Origin: Kineobactrum sediminis
GTDB lineage: Bacteria; Pseudomonadota; Gammaproteobacteria; Pseudomonadales; Halieaceae
Assembly (NCBI RefSeq): GCF_002868715.1
Contig: NZ_PKLZ01000011.1
Coordinates: 89,823-153,822, forward strand
Direction of reading: 5' to 3'
Length of the DNA: 64,000 nucleotides
The notes beneath the pieces were generated by a model. It saw nothing but the letters and a program-made list of their open reading frames with translations, made no database searches and was not told the origin of the DNA. Both the position numbers and the translations under genes were made by a program. This document shows, one piece after another, positions 16,291 through 25,723 of the stretch (position 1 is the first letter of the stretch; each line of letters begins with the position of its first letter).

Positions 16291-18099
16291 ATGCAGCCTT
16301 TCATGCCCACTAACTTTTCGACCGCGATGCGCCCCAAAATTCTGGTTGCCGACGACGACCAGAATGTACGTTTCCTCACGCGACAATGCCTCGAAGCCGA
16401 GGATATGGTTGTCGTTGAAGCGAGCGATGGATTGGAAGCGCTTGACCTGTTTGTTCGTGAAAGACCGGACCTGGTGTTCCTTGATGTGGAAATGCCCGGA
16501 ATGACCGGGCTTGAAGTTTGCCGCCGGATCCGGGATCTCCCACAAGGCGCATCCACCCCGATTATGATCGTAACGGGCTCGGATGACCGGGATTCAATCG
16601 ACCTCGGCTTTGACGCCGGGGCAACACAATACAAGACCAAGCCCGTAAACTGGTCGCTCCTGGGCCGCGATGTACTTTATATGCTGCGCGCCAGCAATGC
16701 GTTTAACGCCCTGAAACGCCAGGAAGACCGACTTCGGTACCTTGCCTACTACGACCCGCTCACAAGCTTACCCAACCGGCGCAGCTTCAACGAGCAACTG
16801 GTTCGTATCATTAAACGCAGTCAGCGGAAAAAATCGTATGCCGCCCTGCTATTTATCGACCTCGATCATTTCAAGCGTATCAATGATTCCATCGGTCACG
16901 GTCGAGGCGACCGCTTACTGGTAGAAATTGCAAAGCGACTTACCCTGGAATTGCGTGAAGATGACGCCATCAATTTTCTCGGCGACGAAGACGCTAATGA
17001 CGAAGATGGCAGCACAGAAATTGCCAGGCTCGGCGGCGATGAATTTACCGTTGTGCTATCTGATGTGCCCGATACGGCACATGTTGAAACCATTGCCAGA
17101 CGTATTCTCGAAAGCCTGTCACAGCCTATCGCACTGCAATCACATAACCCGGTTGTCACACCGAGTATTGGTATAGCAATTTATCCTCAGGATGGTGAAG
17201 AACCCGACACCCTGATTCGCAATGCCGATACCGCCATGTATGTGGCCAAAGCAGAAGGGCGCGCCTGCTTCCGTTTTTATAATGAAGAAATGAATGCCAG
17301 GGCTGTAGAGCAGCTGAAAATGGAGGAAGAACTCCGCTACGGTATGCAGCATGGGCAACTGGAGCTGCGGTACCAGCCACAAATTGATGTAGCCACGGGA
17401 AAAGCTGTGAGCCTGGAAGCACTGGTGCGCTGGAAGCACCCGCTGCGGGGCATGATCTCACCCGCGGAGTTTATCCCTGTGGCGGAAAGTACGGGGCAGA
17501 TCATCGAACTCGGCGAATGGGTCATGTCGGAAGTGGGCAGGCACTGCATTTACTGGGACAGTCTGGGGCTTCCCCTGTTCAGGGTGTGCGTAAACATCTC
17601 ACCCCTGCAATTCAACCAGACGGGGCTTTCCAACTTCATGCGCGGCTTTATCGAAAGCTCCAAAATAGCACCCAATCGCCTGGAACTTGAATTGACCGAA
17701 GGGGCCATCATGACTGACGCGGAAAGCAATATCGTAAAATTGCTGGAGCTCAAGTCCCTGGGGCTTGATCTTGCGGTCGATGACTTTGGTACTGGGTATT
17801 CATCACTCAGTTACCTGAAGCGCTTCCCGATCGATACACTGAAAATTGACCAGAGCTTTGTTGCAGACCTTGGCAGTCCTGATGGAGCCGCCATTATCGA
17901 CGCCATTGTCGCGTTATCCAAGTCACTCAACCTGCGCGTAATCGCCGAGGGCATTGAGACCCAGGAACAGATGCGCTACCTGGTGGACAAGAAATGTGAC
18001 CTTTTACAGGGCTACTATTTATGCACGCCGGTGTATCCTGAGGAAGTGCCTGCGCTTTTGGTAAAAGACTATACCGAGCAGCTTGCATCAGGCTGCTGA
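16291..18099 (+). CDS. Response regulator with REC-GGDEF-EAL
   Basis: This 602-residue protein has a receiver domain (about 12-130) with phospho-acceptor in LVFLDVEMPGMTG and the conserved Lys in YKTKPVNW. A GGDEF domain follows (about 150-330, ARLGGDEF), then an EAL domain (about 345-590, EALVRW, LTEGAIM, DDFGTGYSSLSYLKRF). All catalytic motifs appear intact. The GGDEF domain carries a short acidic insertion just before the signature (FLGDEDANDEDGSTE). The start could also be the ATG at 16303 or 16327, since no clear ribosome binding site decides it. It stops 1 nt before the subtilase ATG, so the two may be translated together and the sensor system may be linked to c-di-GMP. No cognate kinase gene is adjacent, but the downstream sensor kinases are candidates. 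Confidence 0.92.
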   Translation: MQPFMPTNFSTAMRPKILVADDDQNVRFLTRQCLEAEDMVVVEASDGLEALDLFVRERPDLVFLDVEMPGMTGLEVCRRIRDLPQGASTPIMIVTGSDDRDSIDLGFDAGATQYKTKPVNWSLLGRDVLYMLRASNAFNALKRQEDRLRYLAYYDPLTSLPNRRSFNEQLVRIIKRSQRKKSYAALLFIDLDHFKRINDSIGHGRGDRLLVEIAKRLTLELREDDAINFLGDEDANDEDGSTEIARLGGDEFTVVLSDVPDTAHVETIARRILESLSQPIALQSHNPVVTPSIGIAIYPQDGEEPDTLIRNADTAMYVAKAEGRACFRFYNEEMNARAVEQLKMEEELRYGMQHGQLELRYQPQIDVATGKAVSLEALVRWKHPLRGMISPAEFIPVAESTGQIIELGEWVMSEVGRHCIYWDSLGLPLFRVCVNISPLQFNQTGLSNFMRGFIESSKIAPNRLELELTEGAIMTDAESNIVKLLELKSLGLDLAVDDFGTGYSSLSYLKRFPIDTLKIDQSFVADLGSPDGAAIIDAIVALSKSLNLRVIAEGIETQEQMRYLVDKKCDLLQGYYLCTPVYPEEVPALLVKDYTEQLASGC

Positions 18100-18100
18100 T

Positions 18101-20113
18101 ATGAAGTGTTTTCAATGCCTGCCGTACTTGCTCGGGCTTTCAGTGGCGGCAGCCGGTGCAACCGACGTCAACGATCATGACCTGATGAAAATCATGGTTC
18201 AGGGCAAATCCACTGCGGAGCTACGACAACTCGTAGAGCAGCATGGCGGCACAATCACCCACGATCTGCCCATCATCAAGGCCATCGGCGCTACGGTAAG
18301 CGCTAGCCAGCTTGAACAGATCCGCATCTCATCGCTCGTTTCAAGAATCATTGATGATCTGTCAATGGACATTTCGGAACCGGAAGTCCCACCAGAGCGA
18401 GCTGACTGCGATATCGGCGGAGCACTCGAAGCAACCCTGGAGAATAATAGCCTTCAGTGGCAGCTGTTTAACAAGCAGGAGAAGCCGGCAAAGCTACAGC
18501 ATATCGAGCTGGGCTGGCCGACCATGCTGGGAGCAGTCGTCGCAGCAAAAATCGACCAACAGGATTTGGCTTTACCGATACCTTCAACTGATACCGGGCC
18601 AACGCAAACCGCTAGCGCACACTATGAAGCAACCCATGCGCCTGCCCTCTCTGGAATTACGACATTCCAGCTCCGTTTTGAGCACCCCCTCAACGAACAC
18701 GGCAAAGCCCCGCGCTGGCAGCAAAGCGACTTCAGTATCAAACTGGAATTTGCCGGCGGCTGTAGTACCAAGTTGATACCGGGCTATCCTGATTATGAAG
18801 CTGACACCTATTATCCGGGCATCGTTGGCGCAGACGCGTTACATCTGCATGGTATTAGAGGTAAGGGCGTAACAGTCGCGGTGCTTGACTCAGGACTATG
18901 GGAGCACCCCGCCCTGGCGTATGACACCAACGGCAATCCGCGCATTGTCGGTCGCTTTGATGCCATCAACAATATTGAAAATGCTGACGTTTTTGATGAC
19001 AGCGGCCACGGCACTCATATGACCAGCGTGATTGCTCATAGCGGGGAGGTCTTCAGCGCTGGCGTAGGCAATGGCTCCTACAAGGGAATCGCACCAGACG
19101 TAAAACTGGTGGCAGTAAAGGCGTTCGATGAGCAGGGCCAGGGTGAATTCCTGGACATCGTGCGCGGAATTCAGTGGATCGTGGAACAAAAAGACGTTCT
19201 TGATATTAAGGTACTGAACCTCTCGTTTGCGGCGCGTCCCCGATGGCCCTATTTCCTGGACCCAATAAACCAGGCACTCATGCAGGCCTGGGCCGCCGGT
19301 ATAACCGTAATAGCCGCCGCAGGTAATGAAGGTCCCGAACCAATGACAATTGGCTCTCCTGGAAACCTGCCTTACCTCATCACTGTGGGCGCTGTTACTG
19401 ACTCCTGGACAACTACGGACCGAGACGATGACTACATACCGGATTTTTCGTCGCGAGGCCCAACACCAAGCGGGCACATCAAGCCGGATATTGTGGCACC
19501 CGGAGGGCATATCGCAGGTCTCATGCGGCCGGGCAGTAAACTGATGCAAAAGCATCCTGACTACCTGATAAGCACTGGTGAACTGGTAATGACCGGAACA
19601 TCGCAAGCCAGCGCGCTGGTTTCCGGTATTGCAGCCCTGCTATTGCAACTCGAGCCTGAGCTAAAGCCTGATGATGTCAAATGCAAACTGCTCAGCAGCG
19701 CGGACTTGGCTATCAACCGTGATGGAAGGCTCTCCTACAGCCCATTCCAGCAGGGCAACGGCTATGTGAACGCAGTTCGTGCAGTAACACTTGGCCAGCG
19801 AGGATGCGGCAACCAGGACATGAACATCCAACGCGATATTGCAGCACAAGAGCACTTTGAAGGTCCCGCAATCATGGATGAGAAAGGCAACGCTACTCTT
19901 CCAGGCCTGAACAGGATGCTCTCACCGACGGAATCAGAAAAAGGTCTTAGCACCGACCGCAAATGGGGGATCAAGGCTTATATTGAAAGAAAAGACGCCG
20001 CAGAACCCAGCGGTGACCTCCCCTTCCACTGGCTGGAAATCTATCTTTCAGAAAAATCCACGATCGAGTCACTTTCCACAAATCCACCACCAAATGACAC
20101 AGCCAGCCCCTAG
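18101..20113 (+). CDS. Exported S8 family serine protease (subtilase) with I9-like propeptide
   Basis: This 670-residue protein starts MKCFQCLPYLLGLSVAAAGA, a plausible signal peptide. Residues about 30-95 (IMVQGKSTAELRQLVEQHGG...) resemble the inhibitor I9 propeptide of subtilisins. The catalytic triad is Asp263 (VAVLDSGLW), His303 (DSGHGTHMTS) and Ser501 (MTGTSQASALVSGIAALLL), with the oxyanion Asn in AAAGNEGP. About 170 residues precede the catalytic domain without recognised similarity. The C-terminal tail includes RKWGIK, which resembles the core of the repeats in the next gene. The ATG at 18101 directly follows the TGA of the REC-GGDEF-EAL gene. Its proximity to a secreted repeat protein suggests that protein as a possible substrate, which is inference. 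Confidence 0.88.
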   Translation: MKCFQCLPYLLGLSVAAAGATDVNDHDLMKIMVQGKSTAELRQLVEQHGGTITHDLPIIKAIGATVSASQLEQIRISSLVSRIIDDLSMDISEPEVPPERADCDIGGALEATLENNSLQWQLFNKQEKPAKLQHIELGWPTMLGAVVAAKIDQQDLALPIPSTDTGPTQTASAHYEATHAPALSGITTFQLRFEHPLNEHGKAPRWQQSDFSIKLEFAGGCSTKLIPGYPDYEADTYYPGIVGADALHLHGIRGKGVTVAVLDSGLWEHPALAYDTNGNPRIVGRFDAINNIENADVFDDSGHGTHMTSVIAHSGEVFSAGVGNGSYKGIAPDVKLVAVKAFDEQGQGEFLDIVRGIQWIVEQKDVLDIKVLNLSFAARPRWPYFLDPINQALMQAWAAGITVIAAAGNEGPEPMTIGSPGNLPYLITVGAVTDSWTTTDRDDDYIPDFSSRGPTPSGHIKPDIVAPGGHIAGLMRPGSKLMQKHPDYLISTGELVMTGTSQASALVSGIAALLLQLEPELKPDDVKCKLLSSADLAINRDGRLSYSPFQQGNGYVNAVRAVTLGQRGCGNQDMNIQRDIAAQEHFEGPAIMDEKGNATLPGLNRMLSPTESEKGLSTDRKWGIKAYIERKDAAEPSGDLPFHWLEIYLSEKSTIESLSTNPPPNDTASP

Positions 20114-20419
20114 GGTACCCATTCGGGTCATGCCCGCAGAACAACAATCTCCCATGACGAAATAGCGCCTACAATCAAGAACATAGGAGACTTTATTTAC
20201 CAGATTTCGTAAGATCCACCCCCATGACCATCCGTAATGGTCTACCCCCTACCCCAAAGAGGGTATAGACCACCCTTCATTAGCACTCGCCTCCCCCCTA
20301 TAACGGTTGCATGCGTCTACGGACCACGATGCATAACGCCTCTCACGGACGAGATTGGGCTGGACCACGATGTCACGACAAGTGACGCGAATTTTTGAAC
20401 GAAAGAGGCAGGGCGGATT
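20114..20419. other. 306-bp intergenic region before the repeat-peptide gene
   Basis: No gene is visible. The first half contains a GC-rich hairpin at 20239-20271 (GGTCTA...TACCC / GGGTATAGACC, with a CCCCC bulge) that could end the subtilase transcript, although no U-run follows. The second half has two 11-bp direct repeats and a small inverted repeat, listed separately. AGGCAGGG at about 20408-20415 is a good ribosome binding site for the ATG at 20420. Confidence 0.5.
20321..20386 (+). promoter_or_regulatory. Direct repeats and inverted repeat in the repeat-peptide promoter region
   Basis: GGACCACGATG occurs at 20321-20331 and 20362-20372. The 41-bp spacing is about four helical turns, so both sites would face the same side of DNA. 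The second copy runs into GTCAC-N5-GTGAC (20372-20386). They sit 34-99 bp before the start codon of the repeat-peptide gene. They are candidate operators for an unknown regulator, perhaps one downstream of the neighbouring phosphorelay. Confidence 0.4.
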
Positions 20420-21007
20420 ATGAGAAATCTATTGGGGAAAGGCAGGTTTATAACTTGGGCCACAGCATCCATAATAATGGGCGCAGCTAGCGCGCACACG
20501 GTAGCATTGGATAAAAGCGACCACCAAAGCAGAGCAGTTGCGCCTGTCGCCCACGCGGCCATCACCCGATCTCTTGCCTCAGAAGAAAACTATCAACACA
20601 CACCTAGTGGCTACAAATGGAGTGGAGATCGAGAAATTCGCGGAGCGAGCACTGCTCCGTGGCTTTCAGAAGATATAACCGCAAACGCTGACCCTGTTTC
20701 GCAGAAACAAGCTTATTCTTGGGGCGCTGACTTGAATCCGGCGCAAGCAGGGTACCGCTGGGGCATCCGTAACGTCTCTGATCAGGCCGGCTACCGTTGG
20801 GGTATCCGTAACGTCTCTGGCCAAGCCGGTTACCGTTGGGGTATCCGTAACGTCTCTGGCCAAGCCGGTTACCGTTGGGGTATCCGTAACGTCTCTGGCC
20901 AAGCCGGTTACCGTTGGGGTATCCGTAACGTCTCTGCCCAAGCCGGTTACCGCTGGGGCATTCGTAACGCTTCGAACCAAGCCGGCTATCGTTGGGGCAT
21001 CCGATAA
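20420..21007 (+). CDS. Small exported protein with tandem YRWGIR repeats
   Basis: I do not recognise this 195-residue protein. Residues 1-26 look like a Sec signal peptide (basic MRNLLGKGRF, hydrophobic TWATASIIMGAA, then ASA-H). About 80 residues of low-complexity polar sequence follow. Residues 109-195 are six full copies and a final partial copy of a 13-residue unit, QAGYRWGIRNVSG. The last copy ends exactly at GIR. Two degenerate copies (SGYKWSGDREIRG, QAYSWGADLNPA) lie further upstream. There are no cysteines. The unit is basic and aromatic, suggesting either a multi-copy peptide precursor or a repetitive wall- or polysaccharide-binding domain. It lies between an exported protease and two propeller sensors. 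No RiPP-modifying enzyme is visible nearby. Confidence 0.8.
   Translation: MRNLLGKGRFITWATASIIMGAASAHTVALDKSDHQSRAVAPVAHAAITRSLASEENYQHTPSGYKWSGDREIRGASTAPWLSEDITANADPVSQKQAYSWGADLNPAQAGYRWGIRNVSDQAGYRWGIRNVSGQAGYRWGIRNVSGQAGYRWGIRNVSGQAGYRWGIRNVSAQAGYRWGIRNASNQAGYRWGIR
20744..21004 (+). repeat. 39-bp in-frame tandem repeat array, 6 full copies plus 27 bp
   Basis: Units begin at 20744, 20783, 20822, 20861, 20900, 20939 and 20978. The third and fourth are identical, the fifth differs from them at one base, and the outer copies diverge mainly at third codon positions. This pattern, with a homogeneous centre and diverged edges, suggests expansion or contraction by unequal recombination while the amino-acid unit is conserved. 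Confidence 0.95.
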
Positions 21008-21111
21008 GTTTACCGTCCCATTCCCGACTAGCTATTCAGTCAGTAGCTGGTCGGCACTTCCTAGCTTCCTTCAAGGTCAGCATAGTCTCAAGAAGATATC
21101 CGTTGTAGTAT

Positions 21112-21148
21112 GCCCTAATCATTTCAAAACGAAATAGTTAGGGCTTTT
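21112..21148 (+). promoter_or_regulatory. Terminator-like hairpin next to the sensor-kinase start
   Basis: GCCCTAA and TTAGGGC form a 7-bp stem, with an inner ATTTC/GAAAT stem around AAAAC, followed by TTTT. It ends 4 nt before the GTG start of the sensor gene. The 3' arm contains AGGG, the only Shine-Dalgarno-like sequence there, so the hairpin could both terminate the repeat-peptide transcript and hide the ribosome binding site of the sensor. Confidence 0.5.
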
Positions 21149-21151
21149 GCT

Positions 21152-24100
21152 GTGAATCTGACCTTTCGCTCCCTCCTATCCATAACTCTTATACTGTTGT
21201 CACTGGATAGTTTTGGGCTTAGTCCTCGCGATTACACATTCCAACTGTCCCCGGCTACGAGACAACTAAGTCAACAATCTGTCCGATCAATCTTCCAGGA
21301 CTCTCAAGGCTTTATTTGGATTCTAACGCAAGAAGGCATCCATCGTTATGATGGATACACAGTTGTGCGCTTTAGAGCGTCAAACAGAGATGCTAAATCA
21401 ATAAGCCACCAATCCACCACTGGAATAGTAGAAGATAAAAATGGCTATCTATGGGTTTCGACCGCAGGTGGTGGCCTCAACAGATACAATCCTGCAACAC
21501 AAACATTTACAGCTATCCAAAGTAGTACCGAACCCTCCTCTACTCACCCGCTCTCAGATTCAATTTATTCGATGTTTATGTCAAAGACCGGCAGTATTTG
21601 GCTAGGTTACGATACAGGATACGGGTTTAGTAAGTTTAACCCTGACACCCTCCGCTTTGAGCATTTTTCGCCACTCTCACGAGACACAACAAACAGACCT
21701 GTCGCATTTACAGAGACTGAAGACGGAATGGTTTGGGCTCTTATTGATAACTACGGGCTACTCAGAATAGACGAGTCGAAAAAAAAGATTGAAACGGTTC
21801 TCGTGCCATCGGAGATAGATCCGGAAAAGCACATGAAACGCTTTAACTTCGTCATGGCCGCTGAGAACGGTAACATTTGGATATCAACACTGGATTCCGG
21901 GATCGTACGATATTCGCCACATACCAACGACTTTGAATACTTTGACACCAATAATCTAGCCAACGACTCAATCTCCGACCAACGAGTCTACATGACGATT
22001 GAGGACAGATCCGGAAATGTCTGGGCAGCAACGCGCTCCGGGGTTAGCGTCTGGGAACCCGGAACACATAGCTTCACCTCGATAAATACGACAAATTCAA
22101 ACCTACCCGACAATCAGGTCTTTAGCCTATACCAAAGTATGGCTGGAATCATTTGGGTAGGCACCTACAACGGACTGGCTTATGGAACCAGATCACTCTT
22201 TCGGCGAGTTGACTCTGATTTCGGAAGCCAAGCGGATTCAATTAACACGTTCGCCCAAGATGACAATGGTCAGATCTGGATCGGTAGCAGCACAGGCCTT
22301 CACCTTTTCAACTCAGATGCGAAAAGCGAACATTACGCCACACAGACTACATTGAATAACAAGATTTCATCCGGCGAGGTGATGAGCCTTCTTTATGAAG
22401 ATGGAACCCTGTGGGCGGGCACCCTCACCGCGGGATTAAACAAGATTGATTTAGAAACACAAGAAATCGAAATATTTAGGAGACGAGTCACTCAAACCAC
22501 CTCCATTAGCGCAAATGGGATCACCTCGATTACCAGGCTTTCCACTGGTCAACTCCTAATAGGCACTTATGGCGGAGGCTTGAATATATATAACGACGAA
22601 ACCAATTCATTTCGCCACTTTAAGTACGACCCAGATTCTGCGAATACTATAAGTAATGACAATGTCATAGCAATTCTGGAGGACTCCTCGGGGGACATCT
22701 GGGTTGGCACTGAGAATGGACTCAATCTTTTTGATATACAAGCTGGGACGTTTCAACGCTTTATGAGTAACCCGGAAAACCCAGAGAGCTTATCAAGCAA
22801 TCTTGCCTGGGCAATTCATGAAGACTCTCAAGAACGACTCTGGATAGGTACACAAAGTGGAGGCATAAACCGCTGGGATAAAAAAGACCGAAAAGAGCGA
22901 CGCAACAAATTTACTCAATATTCCGAAAACGTGATGCTACCAAGTGTCGATATCTATGCAATTACTAGTGACATGAACGCAAATATATGGGTCTCCCATA
23001 ACAGAGGATTATCAAAGCTATCTCCGTCTACTGGCGAACTCGACAATTTTGACGTCAGCGACGGATTACAAGGACCCGAGTTCAATCACGCCGCAGTCTT
23101 TAAAGACAAAGACTCTCAAATATATTTCGGTGGCAACAACGGATTCAACATAATATCAACAGAAAAAATACGGAGAAGCATCTATATCCCGCCTTTAATA
23201 ATCACAGAGTTTAGGATACTCAATGATGAGGTCTCTTTTGATGTGCCCTATCACCAATTAGACGAGATAACATTCCCTCATAATTTTCGATATGCAACCT
23301 TTACTTTTGCATCACTGGATTACACGAATCCGCCCTCGAATCAATATCGCTACATGCTGGACGGCTTTGACAGCGAATGGATAGAGTTAGGCACCACTAG
23401 ATCCACATCTTTCACCAGCTTGCCTAGTGGCTCCTACACCCTTCGGGTTCAAGGCAGCAATTCTGACGGCGTCTGGAATACAGAAGGTCTAAATTTAGAT
23501 ATAAATGTCAAACCCGCACCATGGAAAAGCGCTCCCGCCTATATTGCATATGGAATTCTAACCATTGGGCTGATAATTTTACTTTTCGTTAAACAACGCA
23601 GGAAGCAACAGCTTATTTTTAGGCGCCAACGAGAACTTGAACTCAAAGTTCAGGAAAGAACTGTTGATCTTCAAGAAGCCAGAAACATTGCGGAACATGC
23701 AAACAAATCGAAATCCGAATTCTTGGCTACGATGACGCATGAAATAAGGACGCCAATGCATGGCATGATAGGTATGACTGAGCTGCTGTTAAATACGAAG
23801 CTGAATGATCAACAAACACGATTTGCGAAAGCTGCTCACGCTAGTGGAGAATCACTTTTACAATTAATAAATTCGATATTAGACTTTTCAAAACTTGAGG
23901 CTGCCAAAGTTGAGGTCGAAAATGTAGAGTTTGACTTGATAAAGTTAATAGACGATATCTGTTATCTCCAGGCGGAGCCGGCAAGCCGAAAGAAAATACA
24001 ATTCAATTACTTTATTGCCAAAGATCTTCCAGATCGCATCGTTGGAGACCCAGCCAAAATACGACAAGTCACAATGAATCTCATTAATAATGCAATAAAA

Positions 24101-25675
24101 TTTACAGAATTTGGCTTTATCGACTTACGCGTGTCTTGGGCTTCTGATGACCTTTGCAGCCATGCTGGTAACCTTGTTATCACTATCGAAGATTCAGGCA
24201 TCGGCATGGATAACGCTGCAAAGTCAAAAATCTTCGAAGCATTCACACAAGCCGACGCTAGCACAACTCGAAAGTACGGCGGCACCGGACTGGGCTTGGC
24301 GATTTCAAAAGAATTTGTTGAACTTATGAGCGGTGAAATTTCTGTAAGCTCTGAAGTCAACAAAGGTACCGAGATAACTATCTCGATACCTTCTATAAAA
24401 ATCGCCAAGATTTCTAAATCTTATTCTGGCAGCGCGACTAGCGCTTCGATACTTTGCTCAGATCAAAAAACCACAGGAATGTTAAAATCACATTTGGCAA
24501 GACTAAACGTACCCTCAACGTTGGTTGATCTCCAGCACGAAAAGCAGATTTCTGGTGACATTGTTTTTGTGGATTATGACTTTTTTGCAACGAGAGCTCT
24601 CATGTCGGAATTCTTTGCAGACCTCCGCTCTAACCAAGTGGTTCTATTGACTCCATTTCGCTTACCTGATGAAGAATTGCTCGATTATGAAATGACAACG
24701 ATCAGCAAACCTATAACACACCAATCGATTTCCGATCTTATTCATCATCGGAATAGACCAATTAATAAGATAGGTCCTGATAAATCGGAGATACGCAAGA
24801 GCCCCAAGTTAAGGCCTAAGGTCCTGGTGGCAGAGGATCTTGAGATAAATCAACGAATTGTGAGGGAGATACTTGAACTCCAAAGCTGCGACGTTGATAT
24901 TGCTGAAGATGGCGGATTGGCAGTCGAACTATTCAAAAAGGGAAAATATGATCTAATATTTATGGATTGCCAAATGCCAAAAATGGACGGCTATCAAGCG
25001 ACGATAGAAATAAGGGAAATCGAAAAAAGTATAGGAAAAATAAATATACCAATCATCGCTCTAACAGCCGGGAATACCGAGGAGGAAATGCGGAAAGGCC
25101 TAGACGCGGGAATGGATAAATATCTCACAAAGCCATTTAAGATAAGTGACATAAACGAAATTCTCGACCACTATCTGATAAGTACAAGGACGCGAGAATC
25201 GCCAGAAAAAAAGACCTCCATTCGAGATAATCGAGATAATCGAGATAATCGAGATAATCGAGATAATCGAGATAATCGAGATAATCGAGATAATCGAGAT
25301 AATGAATATGACTCGAAGATAATAAATTACAAGGCCATAAAAAATATTATCTTGGTTGAAGAGCAGACTGGCAGGAAAATTCTTCCAGAGCTCTTAGATG
25401 TCTTTCAAAAACAAATTTTTGAAAAGTTTTCTGAGTTACGTGACGAAACAGTTCAATCAGACAGCGAAAAGCTTGGGAAGATTGCACATGCTATAAAATC
25501 CATGAGCGCTAATTTGGGTGCCGAAAAAGTACGATCTATAAGTTTAATGATGGAAGATCACGCCCGAAGGAATGAGATTATAGATGTAGAGGAGTACATT
25601 GTGGAGATTGATCTTGCATATAAGGAGTTCCTTAAACATGCTGAAAAAGTAACACAAGAGGACATCCAACAATGA
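21152..25675 (+). CDS. Hybrid sensor histidine kinase with double periplasmic propeller, REC and HPt
   Basis: This 1507-residue protein is a membrane sensor. A signal peptide (about 1-23) is followed by 14 Reg_prop-type blade motifs of the form G.(I/L)W(I/V)GT..GL (about 45-670), enough for two seven-bladed propellers. A Y_Y_Y immunoglobulin-like domain follows (about 690-780), then one membrane helix at about 795-815. The cytoplasmic part has HisKA with His863 ([13 protein letters not shown]), HATPase with [16 protein letters not shown] and [10 protein letters not shown], a degenerate receiver (about 1093-1205), a true receiver with Asp1272 ([14 protein letters not shown]), and an HPt domain with His1446 ([13 protein letters not shown]). 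No DNA-binding domain is fused, so a separate regulator is expected. Start is a GTG, which gives the signal peptide. The gene is AT-rich relative to the flanks. Confidence 0.93.
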   Translation: MNLTFRSLLSITLILLSLDSFGLSPRDYTFQLSPATRQLSQQSVRSIFQDSQGFIWILTQEGIHRYDGYTVVRFRASNRDAKSISHQSTTGIVEDKNGYLWVSTAGGGLNRYNPATQTFTAIQSSTEPSSTHPLSDSIYSMFMSKTGSIWLGYDTGYGFSKFNPDTLRFEHFSPLSRDTTNRPVAFTETEDGMVWALIDNYGLLRIDESKKKIETVLVPSEIDPEKHMKRFNFVMAAENGNIWISTLDSGIVRYSPHTNDFEYFDTNNLANDSISDQRVYMTIEDRSGNVWAATRSGVSVWEPGTHSFTSINTTNSNLPDNQVFSLYQSMAGIIWVGTYNGLAYGTRSLFRRVDSDFGSQADSINTFAQDDNGQIWIGSSTGLHLFNSDAKSEHYATQTTLNNKISSGEVMSLLYEDGTLWAGTLTAGLNKIDLETQEIEIFRRRVTQTTSISANGITSITRLSTGQLLIGTYGGGLNIYNDETNSFRHFKYDPDSANTISNDNVIAILEDSSGDIWVGTENGLNLFDIQAGTFQRFMSNPENPESLSSNLAWAIHEDSQERLWIGTQSGGINRWDKKDRKERRNKFTQYSENVMLPSVDIYAITSDMNANIWVSHNRGLSKLSPSTGELDNFDVSDGLQGPEFNHAAVFKDKDSQIYFGGNNGFNIISTEKIRRSIYIPPLIITEFRILNDEVSFDVPYHQLDEITFPHNFRYATFTFASLDYTNPPSNQYRYMLDGFDSEWIELGTTRSTSFTSLPSGSYTLRVQGSNSDGVWNTEGLNLDINVKPAPWKSAPAYIAYGILTIGLIILLFVKQRRKQQLIFRRQRELELKVQERTVDLQEARNIAEHANKSKSEFLATMTHEIRTPMHGMIGMTELLLNTKLNDQQTRFAKAAHASGESLLQLINSILDFSKLEAAKVEVENVEFDLIKLIDDICYLQAEPASRKKIQFNYFIAKDLPDRIVGDPAKIRQVTMNLINNAIKFTEFGFIDLRVSWASDDLCSHAGNLVITIEDSGIGMDNAAKSKIFEAFTQADASTTRKYGGTGLGLAISKEFVELMSGEISVSSEVNKGTEITISIPSIKIAKISKSYSGSATSASILCSDQKTTGMLKSHLARLNVPSTLVDLQHEKQISGDIVFVDYDFFATRALMSEFFADLRSNQVVLLTPFRLPDEELLDYEMTTISKPITHQSISDLIHHRNRPINKIGPDKSEIRKSPKLRPKVLVAEDLEINQRIVREILELQSCDVDIAEDGGLAVELFKKGKYDLIFMDCQMPKMDGYQATIEIREIEKSIGKINIPIIALTAGNTEEEMRKGLDAGMDKYLTKPFKISDINEILDHYLISTRTRESPEKKTSIRDNRDNRDNRDNRDNRDNRDNRDNRDNEYDSKIINYKAIKNIILVEEQTGRKILPELLDVFQKQIFEKFSELRDETVQSDSEKLGKIAHAIKSMSANLGAEKVRSISLMMEDHARRNEIIDVEEYIVEIDLAYKEFLKHAEKVTQEDIQQ
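25223..25303 (+). repeat. 9-bp tandem repeat, nine copies (CGAGATAAT)
   Basis: Nine perfect copies of CGAGATAAT encode nine Arg-Asp-Asn triplets in the linker between the receiver and HPt domains of the hybrid kinase. The unit is a multiple of three, so changes in copy number would alter linker length without breaking the frame. Perfect identity of all copies points to recent slippage. Confidence 0.97.
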
Positions 25676-25723
25676 CAGGGTGGATCCCATGAGGATTCTC
25701 TACTCACGGTATTTTTTTCAAAA

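Noticed and set aside
20280..20288. TTAGCACTC, half of a CIRCE element, upstream of the repeat-peptide gene
   Set aside because: There is no GAGTGCTAA partner 9 nt away, so it is not a full CIRCE.
20666..20980. An opposite-strand open frame with TVTGLARDVTDTP repeats
   Set aside because: A 39-bp repeat keeps several frames open. The plus-strand frame has a signal peptide, a ribosome binding site and a conserved aromatic core, and the minus frame has none of these.
20744..21004. The 39-bp repeat array as a CRISPR
   Set aside because: The units are contiguous without spacers and code in frame for a conserved peptide unit. No cas genes are nearby.
20420..21007. A modified RiPP (for example a radical-SAM cyclophane) from the YRW cores
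   Set aside because: No radical SAM, P450, YcaO or other modifying enzyme is encoded within at least 8 kb on either side, so modification cannot be supported.
25223..25303. The 9-bp repeat as a CRISPR or attachment site
   Set aside because: It is a simple in-frame codon repeat inside the kinase gene.
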